A stretch of DNA of 64,000 nt from Phycisphaerae bacterium (GTDB lineage: Bacteria; Planctomycetota; Phycisphaerae; Sedimentisphaerales; Anaerobacaceae). The position numbers were made by a program, and so were the translations under genes. Below are positions 54,706 through 63,075 of the stretch, in pieces. Each line of letters begins with the position of its first letter. Within the stretch, counting starts at the first letter, position 1. The notes below the pieces were generated by a model, which saw only the letters and a list, made by a program, of their open reading frames with translations, was not told the DNA's origin and searched no databases. Location: assembly GCA_012744475.1 (NCBI GenBank), contig JAAYBV010000003.1, positions 1 through 64,000 of the forward strand, in the 5' to 3' direction.

Positions 54706-55245
54706 CTAATAATCGATTCCGCGCCGGGCGCCGATCCCCTTGTCGAACGGGTGTTTGATCTTCTTCATTTCCGTGACGAGATCGGCCAGCTCCACCAGTT
54801 CGACGGGGGCGTCCCGTCCCGTCAGGACAATCTCCACAGCCGGATCGCGCCGTTCGATCAGACGCCTGACGTCTTCCAGACTTGCCAGTCCGTGGCCCAG
54901 ACAATAGACGATCTCGTCGAGGATCAGGACGTCATAAGATCGTTTCTGCGCCGCTTCGGTGAGCTTGGCCAGAGCTTCGCGAATGGCGATCCGCGTCCGT
55001 TCCACCGCCTCCTTGTCCTTAAACGAGACAGCCATGTCCCAGTCCTCTTCCATTGCCTCAATCCGGATTTCCGCCGTTGATTGCAGGGCGAGACGCTCCC
55101 CGAGGTCAAGCGAAGGGGGCTTGAGGAACTGATAGACCAGCACTCTGTTGCCGCGTCCGGCCGCCCGCAGCGCCAGCCCGAACGCCGCCGTCGTCTTGCC
55201 TTTGCCGTCACCGGTATAGATCTGAACCAATCCTTTCTCCAGCAT
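54706..55245 (-). CDS. cobO: Cob(I)yrinic acid a,c-diamide adenosyltransferase (CobO/BtuR type)
   Basis: A 179-residue P-loop enzyme adding the adenosyl group to cobalt in coenzyme B12 formation or salvage. VQIYTGDGKGKTTAAFGLALRA holds the P-loop; YDVLILDEIVYCLGHGL and VLTGRDAPVELVELADLVTEM are family landmarks. No Shine-Dalgarno site precedes the ATG, but a -10 box ends 6 nt before it (promoter 55252-55280), so the mRNA may be leaderless. No cobalamin riboswitch is seen. Other cobalamin genes are not in the window. Confidence 0.93.
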   Translation of the reverse strand: MLEKGLVQIYTGDGKGKTTAAFGLALRAAGRGNRVLVYQFLKPPSLDLGERLALQSTAEIRIEAMEEDWDMAVSFKDKEAVERTRIAIREALAKLTEAAQKRSYDVLILDEIVYCLGHGLASLEDVRRLIERRDPAVEIVLTGRDAPVELVELADLVTEMKKIKHPFDKGIGARRGIDY

Positions 55246-55251
55246 CGCCGT

Positions 55252-55280
55252 ATCTTATGCTCACCCGCAGCGCCATTCAA
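55252..55280 (-). promoter_or_regulatory. Promoter of cobO, predicted leaderless
   Basis: On the minus strand TTGAAT (55275-55280) and TAAGAT (55252-55257) are spaced by 17 bp, and ACGGCG then ATG follows. The +1 position would be the A of the ATG, as at hisH. Confidence 0.5.
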
Positions 55281-55318
55281 GCGTGGAGCTCCGTGGCATT
55301 GCGTAGCACACGCGGGCT

Positions 55319-55346
55319 TTGATCCTGGGGGCCGCTCTGGTATATT
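55319..55346 (+). promoter_or_regulatory. Promoter of the beta-helix protein gene
   Basis: TTGATC (55319-55324) and TATATT (55341-55346) are spaced by 16 bp, giving a start near 55353. AGGAGG (55402-55407) lies 10 nt before the ATG at 55418. Confidence 0.5.
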
Positions 55347-55417
55347 GTGCGGGTCGGCCACCTGTAGTCTGGGGGTGACGACACCGGAACGAAGTCCTGA
55401 CAGGAGGATAGATACGC

Positions 55418-57766
55418 ATGAGTCTGACGCGATTCTCAATTGCTCCGATGGTTTTGGCTGGCGTTCTGATCCTGGCGGTTGTGGCAACGGGAGCGCCGCA
55501 GGAGACGCCCGCTTCGTCTTGTCCGGGGCTTGATGGGGCGGCTGGAGCCTTTGCCGAGGGCAGGCTGGAGGAAGCCATCAGGGGATTCGAGACGGTGGCG
55601 TGCGACGCCTCCGTTGCGCCATTCGCTCGCGGTTTGGCTTTGTTTGGACTGGCGGAAGTGGCGCTGGCGAAGCAGGATACAGCAGGAGCGCTCGCGGCCT
55701 GGGAACGTCTGGAGGCGGACGCGACGTTGCTGCGGTTCCATCGTGACATCGCGAAGCGACGGATATCTGAGACCCGACGCATCGCCAGGGGCTTGTCCGC
55801 GCGCGACCCGGAGACCTACCGCGAACCGTTGCCCTTGTTACCCGAGCCGGGAAGAGTGTTCTATGTGACGCCGACGGGAGATGATGCTGCCAACGGTTCG
55901 CGTCGGAGGCCGTTTCGCAGCATCGAGAGGGCGCGCGAGGCGGTACGTCAACTGAAGAAATCGAGTGGCGGACTGCCCAGCGGCGGAGTGAAGATCGCCA
56001 TCGGCGCCGGCGAGTATGTCTGGGAGCGGACGCTGCAATTGACCGCCGAAGACTCGGGCTCTGCCGAGGCGCCGGTGGTCTATGAAGGTCCGGCGGCCGT
56101 CCTTTGCGGGGGCGTCCGAGTGAGCGGATGGAAGCCGATCTCCGATGCGGCGGTTCGCGAGCGACTGGATCAGGCCGTTCGCAGTCGCGTGCTCGAAGCC
56201 GACCTCAAGCCCCTGGGCGTTGAGGATTGGGGCGATGCCACGGAATTACGTCGGCGGCCGGAGTTGTTCGTCGATGGGAAGCCTCAGACGCTCGCCCGAT
56301 GGCCCAACGAGGGCTTCGTCAAGACCGGCGAGATTCTCGGCGACGACAACTTCAAGCTCTGGAACACGATTGAAGGTTGTCGCGATGGGAAGTTCCGTTA
56401 CGTCGAGGACCGCCCGAGCCGATGGCTCGACGAGCCCGACGTGCGTCTGTATGGCTACTGGTTCTGGGATTGGTTCGAGGAGTATCAGAAGGTCGCCTCG
56501 ATTGACGCGGATGCGAAGACGTTCACATTGACACCGCCCTATTCTGGCTATGGGTATCGCAAAGACCAGCGTTACCACGCGTTGAACGTATTCGGCGAGC
56601 TCGATGCCGAGGGTGAGTGGTATCTCGACCGGCGGACGCAGACCGTCTATTGGCTGCCGCCGCAGGGGCTCGACGTGTCGAAAGCGGACGTGGTCCTCAG
56701 TGTGTTCGACCAGCCCTTTGTGGCCTTGACCGACGTTGAGCATGTGATCCTGCGCGGCCTGACTCTCCAGGAAGGACGCGGGGACGCGATCCACATCCGC
56801 GGCGGAGCTGATTGCCTCGTCGCGGATTGCACGATCCAGCGGTTCGGTGGCGATGCGATCGTCGTCGAAGGCGGTCTGCACCATGGCATCTTCGATTGCA
56901 CGATGCGCACACTCGGCTGCGGCGGAACCCGCGTGGCCGGCGGCGACCGCACGACGCTGACGCCGGGCCGGCACTTTGTCGAGAATTGCACCGTCTCGAA
57001 CATTTCCAGGCTCAAACGCACCTATGCGCCCGCGGTTCACCTCGACGGCTGCGGCAACCGCATCGCGCACAACCTGTTCGAGGACATACCCTCCTCGGCG
57101 ATGCGCATCGAGGGCAACGACCACGTGATCGAGCTGAACCACATCCGCAACGTGGTCCGCGAATCGGACGACCAGGGTGGGCTGGACATGTTCGGCAATC
57201 CGCTTTATCGCGGCGTGGTGATCCGCTGGAATCGCTGGAGCGACATTCGAGGTGGCACGCAGCACGGGGCGGCGGGGGTGCGGCTGGACGACATGATCTC
57301 CGGCGTCGCGGTCTACGGGAATCTCTTCGAACGGTGTGGCGCGGTTCACTTCGGCGGTGTTCAGATTCACGGGGGCAAGGAAAATCTCATCGAAGGCAAC
57401 CTCTTCGTCGACTGTCTGGCAGGTCTGAGTTTCAGCCGCTGGGGCCAGTCCCGCTGGCTCGAGGCCATCGAGCGGTTCCTGCCCCAGGCGGGTGAGCCTG
57501 CCTATGCGAGCCGCTATCCCGAGCTGGCCGACCTCAAGAGTCATGCCGACGTCAATATTATCAGCCGTAACCTCTTCGCCCGGTGCGAGAGCGTCTTTCT
57601 GCGCGATGGGGGGACCGGGCAGGTCGCTCTCAACGCCATTGCTGACGGGACCCTCGCGACGCAGATCGCCTCCGGCGGGCAGATCCCCAGTGATTCCAGC
57701 CTGCCGAGGTCCGTTCTTTTCGAGCCGATTCCCGTCGAAGAGATCGGGCCGTATGAGTCGAATTAG
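55418..57766 (+). CDS. Secreted right-handed parallel beta-helix protein (GH141-like)
   Basis: A 782-residue exported protein. A signal peptide (MVLAGVLILAVVATGAPQ) is followed by a TPR-like helical part (about 35-130: GAFAEGRLEEAIRGFETVAC). From about 145, FYVTPTGDDAANGSRRRPFRSIERAREAVRQ split over the start of the helix is the entry motif of planctomycete/bacteroidete beta-helix enzymes such as GH141. The body (about 340-740) has repeated N/D-G turns such as IHIRGGADCLVADCTIQRF and VHLDGCGNRIAHNLFEDI. GH141 members act on fucose- or xylose-containing pectic glycans; the activity here is unproven. It is transcribed divergently from cobO. Confidence 0.7.
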   Translation: MSLTRFSIAPMVLAGVLILAVVATGAPQETPASSCPGLDGAAGAFAEGRLEEAIRGFETVACDASVAPFARGLALFGLAEVALAKQDTAGALAAWERLEADATLLRFHRDIAKRRISETRRIARGLSARDPETYREPLPLLPEPGRVFYVTPTGDDAANGSRRRPFRSIERAREAVRQLKKSSGGLPSGGVKIAIGAGEYVWERTLQLTAEDSGSAEAPVVYEGPAAVLCGGVRVSGWKPISDAAVRERLDQAVRSRVLEADLKPLGVEDWGDATELRRRPELFVDGKPQTLARWPNEGFVKTGEILGDDNFKLWNTIEGCRDGKFRYVEDRPSRWLDEPDVRLYGYWFWDWFEEYQKVASIDADAKTFTLTPPYSGYGYRKDQRYHALNVFGELDAEGEWYLDRRTQTVYWLPPQGLDVSKADVVLSVFDQPFVALTDVEHVILRGLTLQEGRGDAIHIRGGADCLVADCTIQRFGGDAIVVEGGLHHGIFDCTMRTLGCGGTRVAGGDRTTLTPGRHFVENCTVSNISRLKRTYAPAVHLDGCGNRIAHNLFEDIPSSAMRIEGNDHVIELNHIRNVVRESDDQGGLDMFGNPLYRGVVIRWNRWSDIRGGTQHGAAGVRLDDMISGVAVYGNLFERCGAVHFGGVQIHGGKENLIEGNLFVDCLAGLSFSRWGQSRWLEAIERFLPQAGEPAYASRYPELADLKSHADVNIISRNLFARCESVFLRDGGTGQVALNAIADGTLATQIASGGQIPSDSSLPRSVLFEPIPVEEIGPYESN

Positions 57767-57896
57767 GGCTGTTCGGCGCACCGTTCACGGACGGATTGCG
57801 CTGCGCGCACGATGGCGGTGAAACGTCACGAGATTCTTCTCAGACGGCACCCTCATATCGCCGATAATCCTTTGACTGAGCGGATTTTGCGATTGT

Positions 57897-57925
57897 TTGC
57901 AAAAGCGCGGCCCCCGGATTAGGAT
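57897..57925 (+). promoter_or_regulatory. Promoter of the glycosyltransferase cluster
   Basis: TTGCAA (57897-57902) and TAGGAT (57920-57925) are spaced by 17 bp. The start near 57932 leaves about 39 nt before the GTG at 57971. It may serve all five genes to the window end. Confidence 0.5.
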
Positions 57926-57970
57926 AGGGCCTCGAAACAGCCCGGCAGACATGCTTAGGATATCGCCAAC

Positions 57971-58960
57971 GTGACGCACGACAAAGGTCAGACGGAGTTA
58001 TCGGTGGTGGTGCCGCTGCTCGACGAGCAGGAGAACCTCCGCCCGCTGTACGACCAGATCCGACAGGCTCTGGACGGACGCTACGCATACGAGATCATCT
58101 TCGTCGATGACGGCAGTACCGACGGCAGCTTCCAGGTCCTGGAGGAATTCCACGACGCCGATCCGAATGTACGCGTGATTCGCTTCCGCAAGAATTTCGG
58201 GCAGACCGCGGCCCTCAGCGCCGGTTTTTCCCACGCCAGGGGCGGCATCGTGATCGCGATGGACGCCGACCTCCAGAACGATCCGGCGGACATCCCCATG
58301 CTCGTCGCCAAGCTCCGCGAAGGATACGACGTCGTCAGTGGTTGGCGCAAACAGCGGCACGACAAGGCTTTAACGAGGCGGCTGCCCTCGCGGATGGCCA
58401 ATTGGCTGATCTCGAAGATCACCGGCGTCAAGCTGCACGACTACGGCTGCACGCTCAAGGCCTACCGGCGGGAGGTCCTGGCTCAGACCAAACTCTACGG
58501 CGAGATGCACCGGTTCATCCCGGCGCTGGCCAGTTGGAGCGGGGCGCAGATCGCCGAATGCGTGGTCAACCACCGACCGCGGACCGCCGGGGTGGCCAAG
58601 TACGGGCTCGGCCGCACCTGGAAGGTCATTCTCGACCTGATTACGGTCAAGTTCCTCGGGTCCTTCTCGACCAAACCGATCTACATCTTCGGCGGTCTCG
58701 GCGGCCTGATGGCCCTCTTCGCCTTCCTGCTGGGTCTGATGGTCATCTCGCAGAAGGTCAACGCGGGCGTGGACATGAGCGGCAATCCGCTGCTGTTGCT
58801 CACGGCGGTGCTGTTCCTGACGACCATCCAGTTCATTCTGATGGGCCTGCTGGCCGAGTTGCTCGTACGCACCTATCACGAATCCCAGAATCGCCCGACG
58901 TATGTGATAAGAGAAATCCTCGACGCGACGGACGGCCGTGGAGACAACGTGAATGAGTAA
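57971..58960 (+). CDS. Family 2 glycosyltransferase (GtrB/DPM1-like) with two membrane helices
   Basis: A 329-residue protein starting with GTG. The GT-A fold has LSVVVPLLDEQENL, IIFVDDGSTDGS, DADLQNDPADIP (the DxD-type metal site) and the membrane-facing YGCTLKAYRRE. Two C-terminal helices (YIFGGLGGLMALFAFLLGLM, LLLTAVLFLTTIQFILMGLL) resemble bactoprenol glucosyltransferases, which load a sugar onto undecaprenyl phosphate. The next gene is a GT39-type membrane transferase, which commonly uses such a lipid-linked sugar. The stop overlaps the next start by 8 bp. Confidence 0.88.
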   Translation: MTHDKGQTELSVVVPLLDEQENLRPLYDQIRQALDGRYAYEIIFVDDGSTDGSFQVLEEFHDADPNVRVIRFRKNFGQTAALSAGFSHARGGIVIAMDADLQNDPADIPMLVAKLREGYDVVSGWRKQRHDKALTRRLPSRMANWLISKITGVKLHDYGCTLKAYRREVLAQTKLYGEMHRFIPALASWSGAQIAECVVNHRPRTAGVAKYGLGRTWKVILDLITVKFLGSFSTKPIYIFGGLGGLMALFAFLLGLMVISQKVNAGVDMSGNPLLLLTAVLFLTTIQFILMGLLAELLVRTYHESQNRPTYVIREILDATDGRGDNVNE

Positions 58961-61019
58961 GATGCCTCAGCGAAGCAAGCATTCCCACGGACGTTCAACC
59001 CATGCTGGCCAGAAGCGCACCGCCTCCGGCGACGGACGCTGGAGGCGATTCCTGATCGCGGGCCTGATTCTCCTCCTGGCCGGCGCCCCGTTTGTTCTGG
59101 GCAAGTACTTCGAGCTGAGCTACCCGGACCCGTTCGACAGCGGCTCGTATGTGTATTCTGCGCAGCACATCCTGTCGGGGGCGCGGATCGGCCACGACGA
59201 GAAGCCCAGTGCTCAAGCCGGCACGCTGTTGGTGAACATGCTCGGCGTGACGCTCTCGGGCTTCAACGAAACCGGCTCGAAGATCCTCCAGGGCCTCTTC
59301 CAGGCGGTCGCCCTGGCACTCATGTTCGTTGCGGTACGTCGGCTCTATGGCACTCTGGCGGCGGCTGTCAGTGTGACAGTCGCGTCTGTGTATCTCTCGG
59401 CGCCGCTGATCGCCAAATACGGCAATGTCAAGGAGCAGTTCATGATCGCCCTGATGATCATGGGGATCTGCTCTTTCGTGTTCTATCACCTGAACGGGAA
59501 GCGGTGGTGGGCGCTGCTGACCGGGGCCCTGTTGATTGCCGGACCTCTCTTCAAGCAGACGGGTGTCTCCGCCATCGGGGCGGTAGGACTGTTCACGCTG
59601 GCGCAACCGATTCTGCATCGCTGCGGCTGGAAGAAGGTGGGCGTGGATGTCCTGCTGCTGATCGCGGGCGCCGCCATCACCATGGCGCCGATCGGTGTGT
59701 GGTATGCGAGCATGGGCACGCCGCTGTATTACTGGCCTTATTCGTGGGCCTTCGCCCCGGCGCTCAAGCTGGTCGGCGTCAAGATGGAGTACAAGGCCGA
59801 CACGGGGAAGGCTGACGACTCGGCTGAGGCCCGTGGCGACGACACGGCGTCCTCAGACGTCGGACACAGCGCTGCGGCCTCGCGGGATGACAGCCTGATC
59901 CTGAGGCTGCTGCCCGGCTACGTCAGCGACAGTTGGCGGCTGCTCGGTCCGGCCGAGCGAAAAGAAGCGTTCCGGCGGGTGCTGCGGTATTACGCCTTGC
60001 TGATTCTGCCTATCGCCATGGCCGCCGGAGCCGTCGTGGCAAGAGCCGTGGTTCTTCTGCGGCGTCGGCGGGCGAAGGCACACGTTTCGACCGAGCCTGA
60101 TTCCAGCCGGTTCGTGCTCTTGTTCGCGCTGTGGTGGTTTTTCGACATGGCCTTTGTGTGGATCAGCCCCCATTCGTACGAGCAATACTATCTGCCGCTG
60201 AACGCCTCGGCCGCCATGCTCGGCAGCTATCTCGTCGGTCTGTACAGCCACCGATGGCAGGTCGATCCGAATCGCAGCCGTTGGGTGGTCGTGGGGCTGC
60301 TGTCTGTCGTGCTGATGATCGTTCTGTCCTGGCACGTCTTCTTCGGGATTCGCAAGAGCCCGCACACCGGCGCTGCGTACAAGGATTCTGAGGGTCGCCA
60401 GATCCTCACGAGAGGCTACGTGCAGAAATGGGACGAGGTTGCGGAGCGGTACCGACCGCCTCGCGCCGGCCGGATTCCCGCCCAGCCGTTGTACGCCGCT
60501 TGGCGCAGCGTCGACGAACGGCAGAAGGGCGAAAGGGGCGCCTGGGAGCAGGTGGGTCAGTACATTCGCGAGCACACCGAGCCTAACGACACGATCTACG
60601 TCTGGGGCTGGGTTCCCGGCATCTACGTTCAGGCCCAGCGGATGAGCCCGACCCCGAAGGCATTCGAAGGGACGATGCACACGCTGCCGCCGCCGCAGCT
60701 TGCCGAGAGGATTCAGGAGATCCTGACGGCGTTCGGGGAGCGTCCTCCGAAGTTCATCGTCGATACTCGCAAGCGGCATTTCCCCTGGAACGTGCCGCCT
60801 ATGGAACTCTGGCCGCTCATCAGACAGCAGTTCCTGCCGACGGACGAGACGACGGTCAAGCAGTACGAAGAGGCCTATGCCCAGCAGTTGGGCGAGGTGA
60901 TCGGGCCGGACGAGGCGGCGCGCTTCAAAGTGATGAAGCCTCTGCGCGATTATGTCATGAAGAACTACAGGATCGTGGGCCTGTTCGGAGAACAGGTTCT
61001 GTTTCAGCGCAAAGACTGA
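58953..61019 (+). CDS. Polytopic membrane glycosyltransferase (GT39/ArnT-like)
   Basis: A 688-residue protein. A basic cytoplasmic start leads into an inner-membrane domain of about ten helices between 30 and 470, with DPFDSGSYVYSAQHILSG in the first large outer loop, where GT39/GT83 enzymes keep the catalytic Asp. The soluble C-terminal domain (about 475-688) has NDTIYVWGWVPGIYVQAQR, the motif usual in such planctomycete proteins. It probably transfers a sugar from polyprenyl phosphate to a glycan, lipid or protein on the outer face. A charged low-complexity loop (ADDSAEARGDDTASSDVG) near 290-310 is unusual. Confidence 0.75.
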   Translation: MSKMPQRSKHSHGRSTHAGQKRTASGDGRWRRFLIAGLILLLAGAPFVLGKYFELSYPDPFDSGSYVYSAQHILSGARIGHDEKPSAQAGTLLVNMLGVTLSGFNETGSKILQGLFQAVALALMFVAVRRLYGTLAAAVSVTVASVYLSAPLIAKYGNVKEQFMIALMIMGICSFVFYHLNGKRWWALLTGALLIAGPLFKQTGVSAIGAVGLFTLAQPILHRCGWKKVGVDVLLLIAGAAITMAPIGVWYASMGTPLYYWPYSWAFAPALKLVGVKMEYKADTGKADDSAEARGDDTASSDVGHSAAASRDDSLILRLLPGYVSDSWRLLGPAERKEAFRRVLRYYALLILPIAMAAGAVVARAVVLLRRRRAKAHVSTEPDSSRFVLLFALWWFFDMAFVWISPHSYEQYYLPLNASAAMLGSYLVGLYSHRWQVDPNRSRWVVVGLLSVVLMIVLSWHVFFGIRKSPHTGAAYKDSEGRQILTRGYVQKWDEVAERYRPPRAGRIPAQPLYAAWRSVDERQKGERGAWEQVGQYIREHTEPNDTIYVWGWVPGIYVQAQRMSPTPKAFEGTMHTLPPPQLAERIQEILTAFGERPPKFIVDTRKRHFPWNVPPMELWPLIRQQFLPTDETTVKQYEEAYAQQLGEVIGPDEAARFKVMKPLRDYVMKNYRIVGLFGEQVLFQRKD

Positions 61020-61029
61020 TGACGAGCCG

Positions 61030-61746
61030 ATGGCGATGGACCCACAGCTCAAGGAGCAGCAGGATTTGTACGACCGCGGCTGGCGTGGTGGGCTCGAAGG
61101 GGGCAAGGAGCAGCGGGGCAACCTGCAGACGAACCTCGACTTCCTGGCCCGGACGAACTTGCTCAGGCCGGGCGATCGGATTCTCGAGATCGGCTGCGGC
61201 ATCGGCGCGGTGGTCAGCGAGTTGACGCGGCGAGACTATCACGTCACCGGCACCGACATCTCCCGCGTCGCCATCGAGTACGGCCTGGCCAAGTACGGCG
61301 ACCTCGATTTGCAGGTGCAGCCGGCCGAGGAGCTGGCCTTTGCCGACGGGCAGTTCGACGCGGTCCTGAGCTTCGATCTCTTCGAGCACATCGCGCGGAT
61401 CGATCGGCACGTCAGCGAGGTGCGTCGGGTGCTGAAGCCGAAGGGCTATTATCTGTTTCAGACGCCCAACAAATACAGCAACGCACCCTTCGAGACTCTC
61501 GCGCACAGGTCGCTGAAGTGGAGACGATACCATCCATCTCTGCACACGCCGCGGCAGCTTCGCCGACGGCTGGTCGAACACGGATTCGACGTGCAGTTTG
61601 CGAAGATGAATGCGATCAATGAGTTCACGCGTCCGAAACTCCAGAAGCTCGGGCCACTTGGCTCGTTGGTCGCGAGGGTCAACTTTGAGAAACTGCCGCT
61701 CGTGCTCCAGACGAACCTTTATGTGGTCGCTCAGAGGAAGGATTGA
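61030..61746 (+). CDS. Class I SAM-dependent methyltransferase
   Basis: A 238-residue cytoplasmic methyltransferase. The SAM-binding motif is ILEIGCGIGAVVSEL, followed by the acidic residue in VTGTDISRVAIEYG and DAVLSFDLFEHIARID. Similar proteins in glycan clusters methylate sugars or lipid carriers, but the substrate cannot be told. It starts 10 bp after the GT39-like gene. A hairpin repeat separates it from the next gene. Confidence 0.85.
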   Translation: MAMDPQLKEQQDLYDRGWRGGLEGGKEQRGNLQTNLDFLARTNLLRPGDRILEIGCGIGAVVSELTRRDYHVTGTDISRVAIEYGLAKYGDLDLQVQPAEELAFADGQFDAVLSFDLFEHIARIDRHVSEVRRVLKPKGYYLFQTPNKYSNAPFETLAHRSLKWRRYHPSLHTPRQLRRRLVEHGFDVQFAKMNAINEFTRPKLQKLGPLGSLVARVNFEKLPLVLQTNLYVVAQRKD

Positions 61747-61789
61747 ACGAATGCCTCCGCATGTCTCATCGATGGCCCGGCCACGACTC

Positions 61790-61889
61790 TGTCATTCCGA
61801 GCGCAGTCGAGGAATCTGGCTGCGAACGGGATCCGTACTCTGTCTATGGCCAGATCCTTCGACGGCGCTACGCTCCGCTCAGGATGACA
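61790..61889. repeat. TGTCATTCC...GGATGACA hairpin element
   Basis: A 100-bp element with terminal inverted repeats: TGTCATTCCGAGCGCAGTCG and GCTCAGGATGACA, plus inner pairs GAATCTGG and CCAGATCCTTCGA. It occupies about half of the 195-bp methyltransferase-GT4 spacer. A shorter relative is at 3402-3453. Confidence 0.65.
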
Positions 61890-61941
61890 AGAAAGACGTC
61901 GTCACGCTCCCTGTGGGGCAGGTGACAGGCGGTGTAGATCG

Positions 61942-63075
61942 ATGAAGCTGCTCATGCTCAACTATGAGTTTCCGCCGATCGGTGGCGGAGGAGGGCAGGC
62001 CCACCATGCGCTGCTGAAGGAATTTGCGGGCCGGCCCGATCTGACGGTCGATGTGCTGACGTCGGCCCCGAAGCCCGGGTTCTTCCTCGATCAGTTTGCC
62101 GACAACATTCGTGTCCACAAGGTGGGCATTCGCAAGAAGGAGCTGCATTTCTGGCGGCGCAGCGAGGTGCTTGCCTGGCTCCTCAAGGCTCGCCCGCACT
62201 ATCGCCGGCTTCTGCGGGAGAACACCTATGATCTGGTCCATGCGTTCTTCGGTTTCCCCACGGGCTGGCTGTGTTACCGCACGGCAGGCAGGCTGCCCTA
62301 CGTGATCTCGCTTCGAGGCTCCGACGTGCCCGGCGACAATGCCCGCCTGCAACTGGAGTACAAGGTGCTCGGTCCGTTGGTGTTCAAACCGATCTGGCAA
62401 CGGGCGTCGGCCCTGGTGGCGTGCAGCGAAGGGCTGCGGCAGCGGGCCTCGCGGTTCCTGCCTTCGGCGCAGATCGAGGTGATCCCCAATGGTGTGGACC
62501 TGAGGCGTTTCACTCCGGCCGAAAGACCCTCCGGCGGGCCGGGACCCCTGCGGCTGATCACGGTGGGCCGGCTGTCTCCGACGAAGCGTTTGCCCGTGCT
62601 GATCGAGATGATCGAATTGCTCCGCAAGGAAGGCGGCGACGTACAACTGACCATCGTTGGAGGCGGCGTCCTCGAAGCCGAGCTTCGCCGGAAGATCTCC
62701 GATGAACGGTTCCGGGGTGCGATCACGATGACCGGGCGGCACAGTGCAAGCCGGATGCCCGAGACATACCGTCAACACGACGTTCTGGTCAGCGCCAGCG
62801 CGCAGGAGGGGATGAGCAACGCCATGCTCGAAGCGATGGCCTCGGGGCTGCCCATTGTCACCACCCTCTGCGAAGGCGTCGACGAGTTGATCTCAGACAA
62901 CGGCATCGTCGTGGACGATCCGACTCCGGCCGCCCTGGCCGCGGCCGTGCGAAAGCTGGTCGACCAGCGGACGATGCTGACCGCCATGTCCCTGGCCGCC
63001 CGAGAGAAAGCCAAAACCTTCGGCTGGGACGCCGTAGCGGAATCCTATCTGCAACTGTACGCGAAAGTGAAATGA
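61942..63075 (+). CDS. Family 4 glycosyltransferase
   Basis: A 377-residue GT-B enzyme. The N-terminal acceptor domain has MKLLMLNYEFPPIGGGGGQAHH split by the glycine loop; the C-terminal donor domain has IEVIPNGVDLRRFTP, LITVGRLSPTKRLPVLIEM and the E-x7-E motif in SAQEGMSNAMLEAMASGLPIV. Retaining GT4 enzymes add sugars from nucleotide donors during polysaccharide or glycolipid assembly. The stop overlaps the next start by 4 bp (ATGA). Confidence 0.9.
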   Translation: MKLLMLNYEFPPIGGGGGQAHHALLKEFAGRPDLTVDVLTSAPKPGFFLDQFADNIRVHKVGIRKKELHFWRRSEVLAWLLKARPHYRRLLRENTYDLVHAFFGFPTGWLCYRTAGRLPYVISLRGSDVPGDNARLQLEYKVLGPLVFKPIWQRASALVACSEGLRQRASRFLPSAQIEVIPNGVDLRRFTPAERPSGGPGPLRLITVGRLSPTKRLPVLIEMIELLRKEGGDVQLTIVGGGVLEAELRRKISDERFRGAITMTGRHSASRMPETYRQHDVLVSASAQEGMSNAMLEAMASGLPIVTTLCEGVDELISDNGIVVDDPTPAALAAAVRKLVDQRTMLTAMSLAAREKAKTFGWDAVAESYLQLYAKVK

